A stretch of DNA of 37,021 bases from a virus. The stretch is taken from positions 1 through 37,021 of IMG/VR virus record IMGVR_UViG_3300025141_000310; one strand, given 5' to 3'. Positions within the stretch are counted from its first letter, which is position 1; every line of letters begins with the position of its first letter. Under the pieces are notes generated by a model. It saw nothing but the letters and a program-made list of their open reading frames with translations. It ran no database searches and was not told where the DNA came from. Positions 19,201-28,087 of the stretch are shown here, in pieces. The position numbers were made by a program, and so were the translations under genes.

Positions 19201-22200
19201 GGTTGAATCAATCGTGACGGTGCTTCCCGCACCCCCATCGGTGATCGAAATGTTGGTGCCAGCAGTTAACACCCTTTCATCGGTCAACGTACCGTTTGCG
19301 GTTAGTACCACATACTCAGCATCAGCAGGGGCACCAGATGAGCTACTGCCATCTGCTGCTGAAGTGATTCGTCCTTGCGCATCAACTGTTATGTCAGCAG
19401 AGGTGTAGCTGCCCGGTGTCACCGCCGTGTCGTCTAAATTCAGGGTGACTGTGCCGCTGCTTGTAACCGGCCCACCTGATGAAGTTAAACCCGTGCCCCC
19501 GGCGACGGCCACCGATGTTACGGTGCCTTCATATTCGTCAGTGGAATTGATCGTGACGGTGGTGCCACTCACGCTGGTCGTGACATTAGTGCCGCCGCTG
19601 AAAGTGAATGTGCCTGAAGATGTGATTGCGGTGCCTGAGCCTGAGTCTGCCGCCGCTGTGATGCTCGTGACCGTGCCGCTAGATGATCCATCTGCTGCTG
19701 AAGTCAACCGACCTTGAGCATCTACTGTAATATCTGCGTTGGTGTATGACCCGGGGGTGACTGCCGTGTCTGCCATCGATATTGTGCCGCTGTCGGTAAT
19801 GGCTCCACCCGTCAATCCGGTTCCGGTGTCCACGCTGGTCACCGTGCCTTCATATTCGTCAGTCGAATCAATTGTGACCGTGCTTCCCGCACCTCCATCG
19901 GTGATCGAAATGTTAGTGCCTGCGGTCAGCACCCGTTCGTTTGTCAGATCGCCGTCAGCACCCATCGTGACATATTGGGCTCCGATTGGTGCGCCCTCTG
20001 TTCCATCTGCTGCTGAAGTCAATCGGCCTTGGGCGTCAACTGTAATATCTGCGTTTGTATATGACCCGGCGGTGACTGCCGTGTCATCTAAATCGAATGT
20101 GACGGTGCCGGGTGAATCGCTGACCGTGCTTGTCAAGCCGGTGCCACCGGTGAAGTCAACCGTGTCTGCGTCTGTAACCGTGAATGGAGTTCCACCGTCA
20201 CCATCACCATCCCATGAATACGAAGAAGTCGAACCGTCACTGGCATCAGTGATTCGGCCTTGAGCATCAACTGTAATATCTGCGTTGGTGTATGACCCTG
20301 CTGTGACTGCCGTGTCATCTAAATTCAGGGTGACGGTTCCGCTGCTTGTGATTGTGGTGTCACCGGTGGCTGTGAGTGCGGTTCCCCCCGCCACCTCGAT
20401 GGAAGTGACGGTGCCTTGATATTGATCAGTCGAATCAATTGTGACGGTACTCCCAGCCCCACCATCGGTGATTGAAATGTTAGTGCCTGCGGTCAGCACC
20501 CGTTCGTTTGTCAGATCGCCGTCAGCACCCATCGTGACATATTGGGCACCAATCGGGGCGCCCTCTGTTCCATCTGCTGCTGAAGTGATTCGGCCCTGCG
20601 CGTCCACTGTCAGATCGGTGTTTGTATATGACCCGGCGGTGACTGCCGTGTCATCCAGATTGACCGTCACGGTGTCGGTGGCACCTCCAACCGATGAAAG
20701 ACCGGTGCCTCCTGCGATTGTTACGGTGTCAGCATCTTCAATCGTTTGATTGCTGCCTGAATCCCCCGCAAGCGTGAAGCTATCAATCCCACCACTAGAT
20801 GAACCGTCAGCAGCCGCCGTGATTCGGCCCTGCGCGTCCACTGTCAGATCGGTGTTTGTATAACTGCCCGCAGTCACCGCTGTGTCATCTAAATTCAGGG
20901 TGACGGTTCCGGTGCTAGTGATTGTGGTGTCACCGGTGGCTGTGAGTGCGGTTCCCCCCGCCACCTCAATAGAGGTGACGGTGCCTTGATATTGATCAGT
21001 CGAGGCAATTGTGACGGTGCTCCCGGCGCCACCATCGGTGATCGAGATGTTGGTGCCTGCGGTCAGCACCCGCTCATCAGTCAGCGTGCCATTTGTTGAC
21101 AAGCAAACATACTGCGCATCAATCGGGGCGCCTCCACCACCGCCTGAGCCGTCACTGGCATCAGTGATTCGGCCTTGCGCATCAACTGTTATGTCAGCAG
21201 AGGTATATGACCCGGCAGTCACCGCCGTGTCATCCAGATTGACCGTCACGGTGTCCGTTGAACTGGCAACCGATGAAAGCCCGGTCCCCCCGGCGATGGT
21301 CACCGTGGCAGCGTCTATGATTGATTGCGTGGGCCCGGAGTCACCGTCTAGATCAAACCCCGTCATGCCTCCACCACCGCCTGAGCCGTCACTGGCATCA
21401 GTGATTCGGCCTTGCGCATCAACTGTTATGTCAGCAGAGGTATATGACCCGGCAGTCACCGCCGTGTCATCCAGATTGACAGTGACCGTCGTCGTTGCGC
21501 TTGCAACCGATGAAAGACCCGTGCCCCCGGCGATTGTTACTGTGTCCCCATCACTCACCGTTTCAGGTGAGCCACCGTCTCCAGCCAAATCAAAAGAAGT
21601 CATGCCGCCACCACCACCGCCTGCGATGGCTACGTCAACCACATCTGTGATTCGGCCTTGCTGGTCAACTGTGATTTGCGCCACATTGGAATCATCCCCA
21701 TAAGTGCCCGGAGTCACCGCCGTGTCATCCAGATTGACGGTGATTCCGCCGGGGCTTGCGCTTGTAATCGGGCCACCCGTTGTGGTGATTGCCGTGCCGC
21801 CTGTGACGGTTACAGACAGCACGCCATTATCCCCCCACTCCGGTACACCTCCAGCACCGACAAGCAACGCTTCACCGCCTATGCCAATGTTGAGCTTTTC
21901 CAAAATTGTGGTGGAGGTGCCGGCATAAATAATATCCCCTTCGTCATACGTATCCAGCCCGGTGCCACCATTGTCCGCCTCTAGCACCCCGCTCATCGTA
22001 ATGGTGCCGCTGTCTGTAATCGGGCCGCCGGTGAAAACCATGCCCGTGGTTCCACCCGACACATCAATCTCATCCACGCCGCGGTCAGCCCAAGATAAAA
22101 CCCCAGACCCATCCGTTGACAGAATTTGGTCAGCGGTCCCGTCCTCTCCGGGTAGCTCCCAGATTATAGTTGTGATTGAGCTAGCAGCCGGCGCTTTGAA

Positions 22201-22665
22201 ACCGACATAAACCGCGCCGCCGCCGGTCCAGCCGCCCAGCTTCACCGTTGAAGTCAATCCTGCCGCCGTGTCAGCCGGGGCATTTTGCGGCATCACCACA
22301 AACCCTTCATCGCCAAATTGATAATACCAACTCAGCTCTTTGCGTGCCCGAATTGAAAATGAATCCAGCTCAAGGTCAGCGCCCAGCTTTGGGTCAGTGT
22401 CATATTCAAGTGCCGTTTGTAAATCAAGCAACCACTGAGCTTGGCCGTCAGTCCCCAAATCTAAAGCGAATTTGTTAGCGGGTGGGCCACCTGAATTGAT
22501 TTTGTAGGTGGACCGAAAAACGATGTTTTCAATGAATGCCCGAACACGCTTCGCTTCCGCGGAATCAAGCAAGGTGGGCGTACTGCCTTTATTGAAATTG
22601 CCGCCAAACTGATAGGCTGAATTTGAAACCGACCCCTTGCCGTCTGCTGTAATGATTTCGCTCAT
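16285..22665 (-). CDS. Giant repetitive tail fibre
   Basis: The 2126-residue protein begins MSEIITADGKGSVSNSAYQF. Most of it (about residues 200-1850) is built from repeats: a unit like DTAVTAGSYTSADITVDAQG followed by RITSAADGS occurs 13 times, and AGTNISITDGGAGSTVTI six times, separated by VTSV and TGLTGG segments. This is the usual pattern of extended trimeric beta-structured phage fibres. The last about 170 residues are unique, with several Cys and charged residues (EMCSEYHHSCEPDSIQVVGH), and probably form the tip or a folding domain. No tail-spike chaperone motif is recognised. The stop codon sits inside the 28-bp motif. Receptor binding is the likely role. Confidence 0.8.
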   Translation of the reverse strand: MSEIITADGKGSVSNSAYQFGGNFNKGSTPTLLDSAEAKRVRAFIENIVFRSTYKINSGGPPANKFALDLGTDGQAQWLLDLQTALEYDTDPKLGADLELDSFSIRARKELSWYYQFGDEGFVVMPQNAPADTAAGLTSTVKLGGWTGGGAVYVGFKAPAASSITTIIWELPGEDGTADQILSTDGSGVLSWADRGVDEIDVSGGTTGMVFTGGPITDSGTITMSGVLEADNGGTGLDTYDEGDIIYAGTSTTILEKLNIGIGGEALLVGAGGVPEWGDNGVLSVTVTGGTAITTTGGPITSASPGGITVNLDDTAVTPGTYGDDSNVAQITVDQQGRITDVVDVAIAGGGGGGMTSFDLAGDGGSPETVSDGDTVTIAGGTGLSSVASATTTVTVNLDDTAVTAGSYTSADITVDAQGRITDASDGSGGGGGMTGFDLDGDSGPTQSIIDAATVTIAGGTGLSSVASSTDTVTVNLDDTAVTAGSYTSADITVDAQGRITDASDGSGGGGGAPIDAQYVCLSTNGTLTDERVLTAGTNISITDGGAGSTVTIASTDQYQGTVTSIEVAGGTALTATGDTTITSTGTVTLNLDDTAVTAGSYTNTDLTVDAQGRITAAADGSSSGGIDSFTLAGDSGSNQTIEDADTVTIAGGTGLSSVGGATDTVTVNLDDTAVTAGSYTNTDLTVDAQGRITSAADGTEGAPIGAQYVTMGADGDLTNERVLTAGTNISITDGGAGSTVTIDSTDQYQGTVTSIEVAGGTALTATGDTTITSSGTVTLNLDDTAVTAGSYTNADITVDAQGRITDASDGSTSSYSWDGDGDGGTPFTVTDADTVDFTGGTGLTSTVSDSPGTVTFDLDDTAVTAGSYTNADITVDAQGRLTSAADGTEGAPIGAQYVTMGADGDLTNERVLTAGTNISITDGGAGSTVTIDSTDEYEGTVTSVDTGTGLTGGAITDSGTISMADTAVTPGSYTNADITVDAQGRLTSAADGSSSGTVTSITAAADSGSGTAITSSGTFTFSGGTNVTTSVSGTTVTINSTDEYEGTVTSVAVAGGTGLTSSGGPVTSSGTVTLNLDDTAVTPGSYTSADITVDAQGRITSAADGSSSSGAPADAEYVVLTANGTLTDERVLTAGTNISITDGGAGSTVTIDSTDEYEGTVTSVDVDGGSTGLAFENGPVTSSGTISVADSSVLLADYGGTGLSATSYTEGDIIYCSDATGGIPTLDVLGIGSTDDVLTVASGLPSWAAGGGGVTKIIAGTNVTISSTGGDGTGDVTINSTDEYEGTVTSVDTGTGLTGGAITDSGTISMADTAVTPGSYTSADITVDAQGRITSAADGSSSSGAPADAQYVTLATDGTLTDERVLTAGTNISITDGGAGSTVTIDSTDQYDGTVTSVTAGTGLTGGTITATGTIALGTSGVTAGTYGDDSNVAQVTVDDYGRVTSASNVAISSSAGGTVTSITAAADAGSGTAITSSGTLTFSGGTNVTTSVSGTTVTINSTDQYEGTVTSVTVAGGTGLTSSGGPVTSSGTITVNLDDTAVTAGSYTSADITVDAQGRITAAADGSGSGSGTVTSITAAADSGSGTAITTAGTLTFSGGTNVTTSVSGTTVTINSTDQYDGTVTSVTAGTGLTGGTITASGTIALGTSGVTAGTYGDADNVAQVTVDDYGRVTSASNVAISSEAGGTVTSVAVSGGSTGLTTTGGPITSSGTITLGGTLAVGYGGTGTGSYTKGDILSSPSTDSLGRLGIGSANQVLTVHETNGVAAWADPAAAIQAEYVVLSAHADLDEERVLTAGTNISITDGGAGSTVTIDSTDEYEGTVTSVQVAGGSTGLTFSGGPITAAGTITMAGVLNEVYGGTGQSAWAAGDILYGYDTNSCQRLAAGDDDQVLTISSGSPVWADAGGGGGVDSIIAGDNITISSTGGSGTGDVTINSELELGTDLFDIEADDGTIAIQTGTTTTFESTDASIIISTSAGGLDFSADKSAIVKSNDPDPDSYVAVYCTESPEVRFDDVQTIYPNGKNITEAEMCSEYHHSCEPDSIQVVGHSCSDPALVGFRIEGNMIFAEVNTITKVPETIVMHLSGIRKGRKDVRHEPRTKAQAEFNNAFWNIPKMKMQKVDT

Positions 22666-23325
22666 TTACAAAGCTGGGGTACGGTATGAAACACGCTCCC
22701 AAATGTTGCCCACGCCATAACACCTCCGGCCGATTGGTTCGCGTACATAGATCAAATCGCCAGCCGTCACCATGTCCGTATATTCAGTGTATGTTCGTGA
22801 GCCGCCAACAGGTTGCACCGTGGTGTTATCATCGACATAATCGACATATTCACCACGCGCATTCATATATAGTTCCTTTTGTTCGTAAGCGTACATCACG
22901 AAATCTGTAACCGGGTCATTAGTTTTCAGAAATTCGTGGCGTACCTCAACCGGCACAATCAGAGTGTAGGGTGGTCTAAAATTTGAATCAGTATCGTAGC
23001 TGTCATAGTAGCCGGGGAATGTCACCGCCTCATAACTGTAAGTTGAATAATCACCGGGAACAGTCCCATACCACCTTTGCCACTGAACAAGCCCGCCGCC
23101 GATGTCGGTTGGCACCGTTTCCTCGATCAAAAACATTCCTGAATAGTCCGGATCAACTGTATTCAATCCCGTCAGGTAGAAGTCATCGCGGTTGATAACA
23201 AACGTGTAGCCGATTTTATAAAGGCCGAATCCACCGATAGCAAATTGTGGATACTGAAAAGTGGTAGTGCCGATTTTTGCGGCATCTTGAAAATCAGTGC
23301 TGGGTGCGTCGAATGTTCTTGCCAT
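22666..23325 (-). CDS. Unknown tail protein between tape measure and fibre
   Basis: The 219-residue protein begins MARTFDAPSTDFQDAAKIGT. It is rich in Tyr, Asp and Thr and appears mainly beta-stranded (PDYSGMFLIEETVPTDIGGG, YTLIVPVEVRHEFL). It abuts the fibre gene and follows the tape measure by 4 bp. This is where distal tail, tail-tip and baseplate-hub genes are normally found, so it probably links tail tube and fibre. The sequence gives no direct family match. Confidence 0.55.
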   Translation of the reverse strand: MARTFDAPSTDFQDAAKIGTTTFQYPQFAIGGFGLYKIGYTFVINRDDFYLTGLNTVDPDYSGMFLIEETVPTDIGGGLVQWQRWYGTVPGDYSTYSYEAVTFPGYYDSYDTDSNFRPPYTLIVPVEVRHEFLKTNDPVTDFVMYAYEQKELYMNARGEYVDYVDDNTTVQPVGGSRTYTEYTDMVTAGDLIYVREPIGRRCYGVGNIWERVSYRTPAL

Positions 23326-23329
23326 GATT

Positions 23330-26137
23330 TTATTGGTTTACAAATTTGCCTTTAAGGGTTCTGTCAATTGACTTCAATGACCCATCCATTGACGTGAGTT
23401 TTTCCACGATCGGTTTCAGTGATGTATTGAGGGCGCCCGCTGTAATACCGCCACCACCGCCACTGTGCGGGCGCCGGCCGGCGCTACCACTACCGCCACC
23501 GCCGCCACCGCCGCCGGTTAATTTGTTGAAGATGCCGCCAAGCGCACCGCCGACCCCCTTCATTAACCCGCCAACCAAGTCCTTGAGTTTGCTGCCAAGG
23601 CTCAAAATTTTGTCAAAGATTTTAGAAACAAAATCCCCCATTGACTTGAACGCATTTGACACGCCGTCAATGCCCATTTTGATCCCATCAAATACGGTTT
23701 CAAAAATGCTCTGGATTTTATCAAGCACCTCCATGACCACCTCTCGAATGTAATCAAATGCTTTTTTGAAATCCTTGGTGATAGTGCCGCCAAATAAAAT
23801 GTGAAATACAAAATCCTTGAGGGCTTGAAATACTTCTTTGAGTTTCGCCCACGAGTCCTTGACTGTGTTGGTGATTTTATAAAACGCCGTCACGAATAGC
23901 TCGGCTAGTGATCCAAGTTTTTCCTTCCAAAAGTTCCAAAGCGCCTTCACTCCATCAAAGATTTTGCCGACCGCAAATTGCCATGCCTTGTATAGTAAAC
24001 CAATGATGACTGCCAAGGCTTTGAGGACCGGCTTTAGTCTGTTCAATTGCTCGAAAATTTTTGCCCAGCCGTTGAAAATCATTGCAAGCACGTTGACAAA
24101 AACCGTCAGCCCTTTCAGGAGAAAGAAGACCACCGATCCCAAGGCACTCAGTTCCTTTCCAGCGGTTGTACCGTTTAATGAAAGCCCAAACATAAGGGCC
24201 GCGCATTCAGCGAGCGTGCCGAGAAATGTACCAAGCGCGGCGCCAAGTTTCATGAATTCAATAAATAGTTTTACTAGGGCGACCGCCAATTCGCTCAGAG
24301 CTTCCTTTAATGGCGCGGCGGAGTCGGTGGCGGAGAGCATCTCCTCCATAAATAGCGTAAAGGCTGGCCTCAGAATGTCCCATGCTGCTTTCAATGAGGT
24401 TTTGACACTCTCCCACATTTCTGCGAGTCCCTCCGCGGCTTCAGTGAAGCCGGGGAATTGCTTCAGCCACTTTGCGCCGGCCCTAATCAATTCCCCAAAC
24501 ATTGCCATAATTATGGGCACAACGATTTTTTTAATTTCGTTGAAAACAGTCATTGCGACGCTTTTCAAATCTTTTCCCAATGCCTTGAAATTTTTCCAAA
24601 TCTCCTTCAGCTTGGTTTTCGTAAAAGTCATAAACGCTTCAAAATTTTTCTGTGTCGGCCATAAGAAAAACAGAAATGCGGTGCGGGCAATTTCCCAAAC
24701 ATTTTTGAAGATTTGGCCGAGGGTAGGCGCCAGCTTTGCCACTAGCGCCACCATTAGGAAAAAGTTTTTATAAATAATAATAAACAAATTTCCCAGCAGG
24801 GCGATGCCCGGCACGATGGCCGGGGCCAAACCAATGGCGATCTTGATTAGATTCTGGATGGTCTTCACGATGACAGTTGCAACCGGCAGAAGCGTGGTCA
24901 ATAGATTGCCCCATGGGAGACTTGAAAGCACCTTTGTCAACTGATCAAAAAGCGGTTTGATTCCAATTACCCACACCCGCGCAAACCCGTTTATTATTCC
25001 AGCCCAATCAATTGAACCAATGGCGGCAATCACCTTTTGAATCGCCGGCGTCACTTTTTCAATAAGGGGCGCCAAGGCTTTGCCAAATTTTATCATTGCG
25101 ACTTTTGCGTTGGCGGTGATCTTTTCCCAAGATCGGGCAAGCCCTTTGTCCATCATGTTGAAGGCGGTCGTCGCTTGGCCGGTGGTCGTGGACATCCCTT
25201 CCAAAACCGCATTAAACTGTTTGCCCTTGTCGCCTGTGAGAGTGAGCACCGCGCTGATTGCTTCCACTGAGCCAAGCAACTTGCGCAGGGTAATCATGTC
25301 GCCATTAGCGGCCTCGACAATCATATTCATGGCTTTCACAAGTCCACCCGGCCCTGCCACAACTTTGGCCAACTCTCTCGCGTCAAGTCCCAGCTCGGCA
25401 AATTTCTTTTGGCTCCGCGTGGATGGCGCAATGATGGATTGAATTGCTGCCTTGAGCTGCGTCATCACTTGGGCGGTGGGGGTGCCCTTCGATGTCATCG
25501 TGGCGACGGCAGAGGACAAATCCTCAAACGATACATTTGCGGCATTAGCAATCGGCAGGACGTTATACATCGTCGAGGCCATTTCCCCAAAAGTGGTTTT
25601 GCCCATCTTCACCGCTTCAAACATGATGTCAGCAGCGCGGGCAGCGGTAATATTTTCACTGCCGTAAGTGTTCACCACGGTTGAAAGGGCATCCACCGCA
25701 GTATTTAGATCGACCACCCCAGCCTTGCTTGCTTTCACCGCTGATTCTAAAAACTGAAAAACATTATCAGCCGGCACGCCGGCCGATAACGCCGAATAAA
25801 GAGCGGGCACAATCTCCTCGGGAATCACCCCCATTTTTTGCGCTAATTGCAAGACCTGTGATTCCATATCTGCCATGGCCGCTTCGGAAATTCCGGGCAA
25901 TAAGGTGAAAACCTCTCCCATTCCTTTTTCTAGCTGGGCAAATGCCTTGACCCCTTTGACGGCGAAAATGGCGAACGCGGCGCCGGCGAGTAGCATACCC
26001 GCTTTGGCAATGGCGGCCATTCGCGCCATGGTCGCCTTTGCCCACGCCCGCATTTTTTTCCCGGCAGTTTTTAAGCCCCGAACCATGGCCGAGCTGTTAA
26101 CCCCGATTAGAGCTGTAATTGCTACTTTACCCGCCAT
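23330..26137 (-). CDS. Tail tape measure protein
   Basis: The 935-residue protein has a tape measure layout. A basic, Ala-rich N-terminus (MVRGLKTAGKKMRAWAKATM) is followed at about 60-330 by the TP901-type core (GMGEVFTLLPGISEAAMADM; later VDLNTAVDALSTVVNTYGSE). A central hydrophobic region (about 400-480, with APAIVPGIALLGNLFIIIY) probably inserts into the host membrane during injection. Long helices and a Gly-rich linker near residue 870 complete it. The length would set a tail of very roughly 140 nm by the usual 0.15 nm per residue. It overlaps the upstream chaperone-like gene by 11 bp. Confidence 0.9.
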   Translation of the reverse strand: MAGKVAITALIGVNSSAMVRGLKTAGKKMRAWAKATMARMAAIAKAGMLLAGAAFAIFAVKGVKAFAQLEKGMGEVFTLLPGISEAAMADMESQVLQLAQKMGVIPEEIVPALYSALSAGVPADNVFQFLESAVKASKAGVVDLNTAVDALSTVVNTYGSENITAARAADIMFEAVKMGKTTFGEMASTMYNVLPIANAANVSFEDLSSAVATMTSKGTPTAQVMTQLKAAIQSIIAPSTRSQKKFAELGLDARELAKVVAGPGGLVKAMNMIVEAANGDMITLRKLLGSVEAISAVLTLTGDKGKQFNAVLEGMSTTTGQATTAFNMMDKGLARSWEKITANAKVAMIKFGKALAPLIEKVTPAIQKVIAAIGSIDWAGIINGFARVWVIGIKPLFDQLTKVLSSLPWGNLLTTLLPVATVIVKTIQNLIKIAIGLAPAIVPGIALLGNLFIIIYKNFFLMVALVAKLAPTLGQIFKNVWEIARTAFLFFLWPTQKNFEAFMTFTKTKLKEIWKNFKALGKDLKSVAMTVFNEIKKIVVPIIMAMFGELIRAGAKWLKQFPGFTEAAEGLAEMWESVKTSLKAAWDILRPAFTLFMEEMLSATDSAAPLKEALSELAVALVKLFIEFMKLGAALGTFLGTLAECAALMFGLSLNGTTAGKELSALGSVVFFLLKGLTVFVNVLAMIFNGWAKIFEQLNRLKPVLKALAVIIGLLYKAWQFAVGKIFDGVKALWNFWKEKLGSLAELFVTAFYKITNTVKDSWAKLKEVFQALKDFVFHILFGGTITKDFKKAFDYIREVVMEVLDKIQSIFETVFDGIKMGIDGVSNAFKSMGDFVSKIFDKILSLGSKLKDLVGGLMKGVGGALGGIFNKLTGGGGGGGGSGSAGRRPHSGGGGGITAGALNTSLKPIVEKLTSMDGSLKSIDRTLKGKFVNQ

Positions 26138-26732
26138 TCTTATTGGCCTCCGTGATTGCTTTCAGCATTTCGTGACGTGTTTTGTCAGCTTCGGGTGAAA
26201 AATCCGGGTTAGTCTTTTCTGAAACGCGGGCAGACATGGCCGACGAAAGCAGGGAAGCACGCTCAACGGGCATTTGAAGAATGTCGGCGGCCGTCCAATG
26301 ATATTGAGACGCGAATGCGTCCACCATTTGAGGCAGCCAGTTCGATTCAAGCACGCCGTTATCATCGGCGCCCAGTTGCTCGGCAATGCTCTCCATGTAC
26401 TCAGCAATTTTGACGGCGTACTTTCGCCAGCGGATCATGCAATGATTCAGGCAGAAGCGTTTGCCGTATTTATTGCCCACCCGAAATTTGGGCGAGTTTA
26501 TCCAGAGAAAGGCCAGCACGTCCATGCGTTCAGGCTGGCGCCCGGTCACGAAAGGGCTCTTGACTTGCTCCAGCCAAAGCAGCCTTTCAATCGTCAGGGG
26601 TGCAATATCAAACCGGCCCAGCGGTATTATAATCGGAAGAAAAGACAAGGCGACGTTTGCCCTGTCTTGCTCCCGCGCCGCGGCCAGCTTCGGTTTGAAT
26701 TCCTCCCAAACCTCGGCGGCCGTTTGGGCCAT
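26127..26732 (-). CDS. Probable tail assembly chaperone
   Basis: The 201-residue protein begins MAQTAAEVWEEFKPKLAAAR and lies directly upstream of the tape measure and downstream of the probable tube gene, where lambda G/GT-type chaperones are encoded. It is helical, with PPL-type contacts such as RFDIAPLTIERLLWLEQVKS. I see no obvious frameshift product in this sequence, unlike lambda. Its stop overlaps the tape measure start, and its ATG overlaps the stop of the tube gene by one base. The call rests on position and general character. Confidence 0.5.
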   Translation of the reverse strand: MAQTAAEVWEEFKPKLAAAREQDRANVALSFLPIIIPLGRFDIAPLTIERLLWLEQVKSPFVTGRQPERMDVLAFLWINSPKFRVGNKYGKRFCLNHCMIRWRKYAVKIAEYMESIAEQLGADDNGVLESNWLPQMVDAFASQYHWTAADILQMPVERASLLSSAMSARVSEKTNPDFSPEADKTRHEMLKAITEANKNGG

Positions 26733-27100
26733 TAGTTAATTTTCTCGTAAAATGAAACGCTGCATTTCGCATAATCACCTTGGCTCTGGGCGTCGCCCAC
26801 CTCGGTTATGACGTAAGTGCTATTATTGCGGGCGTTCGTGGTTGATGTTACAATCTCGTGTCCAATGCTCGGATTGGGTGCGGTCGCCGATGAGTCTGTG
26901 GAATATTGCAAAGTTGCCGATCCCTCGACGCGGTTGGGGATCAATACAGTGCCCAGAGGTTCGCCGTTTGAGTCGTTCAAATCCACGCGGTTGGCGCCGT
27001 AGGTGAATGACATTGATTCCACCACGTAGGTGATGGAGTTAATTGTAACTGGTGAGTCTTGAATCCCAAAACTTTGGGTTCCGTCTTGTGTAATGGCCAT
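26732..27100 (-). CDS. Probable major tail tube protein
   Basis: The 122-residue protein begins MAITQDGTQSFGIQDSPVTI and is beta-rich throughout (SITYVVESMSFTYGANRVDL, STYVITEVGDAQSQGDYAKC). The pattern and the place two genes before the tape measure fit a small tail tube subunit. It has a fair ribosome-binding site (AAAGGA about 10 bases upstream). The 87-bp leader contains a copy of the 28-bp motif, so it may begin a separately controlled tail unit. Confidence 0.55.
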   Translation of the reverse strand: MAITQDGTQSFGIQDSPVTINSITYVVESMSFTYGANRVDLNDSNGEPLGTVLIPNRVEGSATLQYSTDSSATAPNPSIGHEIVTSTTNARNNSTYVITEVGDAQSQGDYAKCSVSFYEKIN

Positions 27101-27161
27101 TTTTTCGTTTTCCTTTAGCTGAGTTTGCTCGGCGTTTAGTGCCGTGACGGTCGTTGCCGCC

Positions 27162-27189
27162 TTCTATAAATGGGCCCGGTGTCAACCTT
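27162..27189 (-). promoter_or_regulatory. 28-bp late boundary motif, copy 2 (before tail tube)
   Basis: Differs from the 33102 copy only in the last base on the minus strand (A instead of G). It directly follows, and overlaps by two bases, the stop of the upstream gene. Unlike the other copies it lies about 60 bp before the next ATG, so it is not simply a start-codon context. Confidence 0.7.
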
Positions 27190-27670
27190 ATGCCGGCCAA
27201 GCGTCGTCGCGTATTTCAAAAATTATGGTGTAGGATAGCTGCGTGATATTCATATCACCGTCTACCTCGTAATCGGCCGCCTCTGGTTTGAGGTATTTTA
27301 CGCCGTAATATTCCAGCGTTGTGGCGTCCCAATTGTCCGCGCTGTGCATCAATGCCGTGCGCATTTTTGCGCAATAGGTCGCATGATCGGGGGCGCCCCC
27401 GGTCGCGTTATCAGTCACCAGCTTTGCAATGAATGTTGCGCCGAATGAGCGATAATCTAGCGTAGAGCTTGAGGCCCCACCGTTGCGGGGCGCCACTGGC
27501 TCGTTTGACCCCTCCATCATGAGTTGTACCTCGATCCGCGGGGTGTTGAGTGTATCCTCGACCACCGTGCGGGTGACGGTAATGCCTACGTCAGTATTGA
27601 GAAACGTCACCGCCGCCGTTTCAAAGTGATATTCGAAATTGTTAAGGTCGTTAAGGTCGGTGGCAGCCAT
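27188..27670 (-). CDS. Probable tail terminator / tail completion protein
   Basis: The 160-residue protein begins MAATDLNDLNNFEYHFETAA, with alternating strands and helices (PRIEVQLMMEGSNEPVAPRN, MNITQLSYTIIFEIRDDAWP). Size and position between the head-closure-type gene and the tail tube match tail terminator proteins such as lambda gpU. No specific motif proves this. It starts 3 bp after the upstream stop codon. Confidence 0.45.
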   Translation of the reverse strand: MAATDLNDLNNFEYHFETAAVTFLNTDVGITVTRTVVEDTLNTPRIEVQLMMEGSNEPVAPRNGGASSSTLDYRSFGATFIAKLVTDNATGGAPDHATYCAKMRTALMHSADNWDATTLEYYGVKYLKPEAADYEVDGDMNITQLSYTIIFEIRDDAWPA

Positions 27671-27673
27671 GGG

Positions 27674-28015
27674 TCAGGGCGTCGATTGATATTGTGAAAC
27701 GCAAGAGAGCTTGAGGAGCACGCCGGCGGCGCCAACGTCTGTTTCCCATACCTTATAGCTTCGGCCCCCGGTGGAAAGCACCCACCCTTTACTCGGCACC
27801 GTGCTCAATCCGTTTTGGTTGATGTAAAATTTTTGATCGACCATTTCCTCGCGGCCGTTCATTTCCACCATAAACCGCTGCGTTAGTTCCTGCTTGGACG
27901 CGGTGAATTCCACCCCCACCGAGCTGGTGGGCAGCACCGTCACCAAGGTCACTTGACAATCTAGGTTTGCAAAATCCAAGTCTGCCGAAAGCTGGGCTGT
28001 GCTGTAACTGGCCAT
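27674..28015 (-). CDS. Probable head-tail joining protein
   Basis: The 113-residue protein begins MASYSTAQLSADLDFANLDC and continues with beta-like segments (SSVGVEFTASKQELTQRFMV; GRSYKVWETDVGAAGVLLKL). It is the first gene after the capsid terminator, where head completion or closure proteins lie. The ATG follows the terminator's T-run by only about five bases, so it is only expressed from transcripts that read through. Confidence 0.45.
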   Translation of the reverse strand: MASYSTAQLSADLDFANLDCQVTLVTVLPTSSVGVEFTASKQELTQRFMVEMNGREEMVDQKFYINQNGLSTVPSKGWVLSTGGRSYKVWETDVGAAGVLLKLSCVSQYQSTP

Positions 28016-28019
28016 AATT

Positions 28020-28061
28020 AAAAAAACCCCCCGACCACGATGCGCTACGCGTGGCCGGGGG
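28020..28061 (-). terminator. Strong intrinsic terminator after the major capsid gene
   Basis: On the minus strand the stem CCCCCGGCCACG / CGTGGTCGGGGG (28050-28061 and 28028-28039, one G-T pair) with a 10-base loop is followed by GTTTTTTTAATT. It is the best terminator in the window. It lies inside the late operon, so read-through must supply the tail genes and the capsid genes should be transcribed in excess. Confidence 0.85.
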
Positions 28062-28087
28062 CGGCGGTTCCTTCACCCCTTGGCTAA

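Noticed and set aside
17822-21984. Many plus-strand frames antisense to the fibre gene
   Set aside because: They are shadows of the Gly/Thr-rich repeats (Val/Pro-rich peptides) with no start signals.
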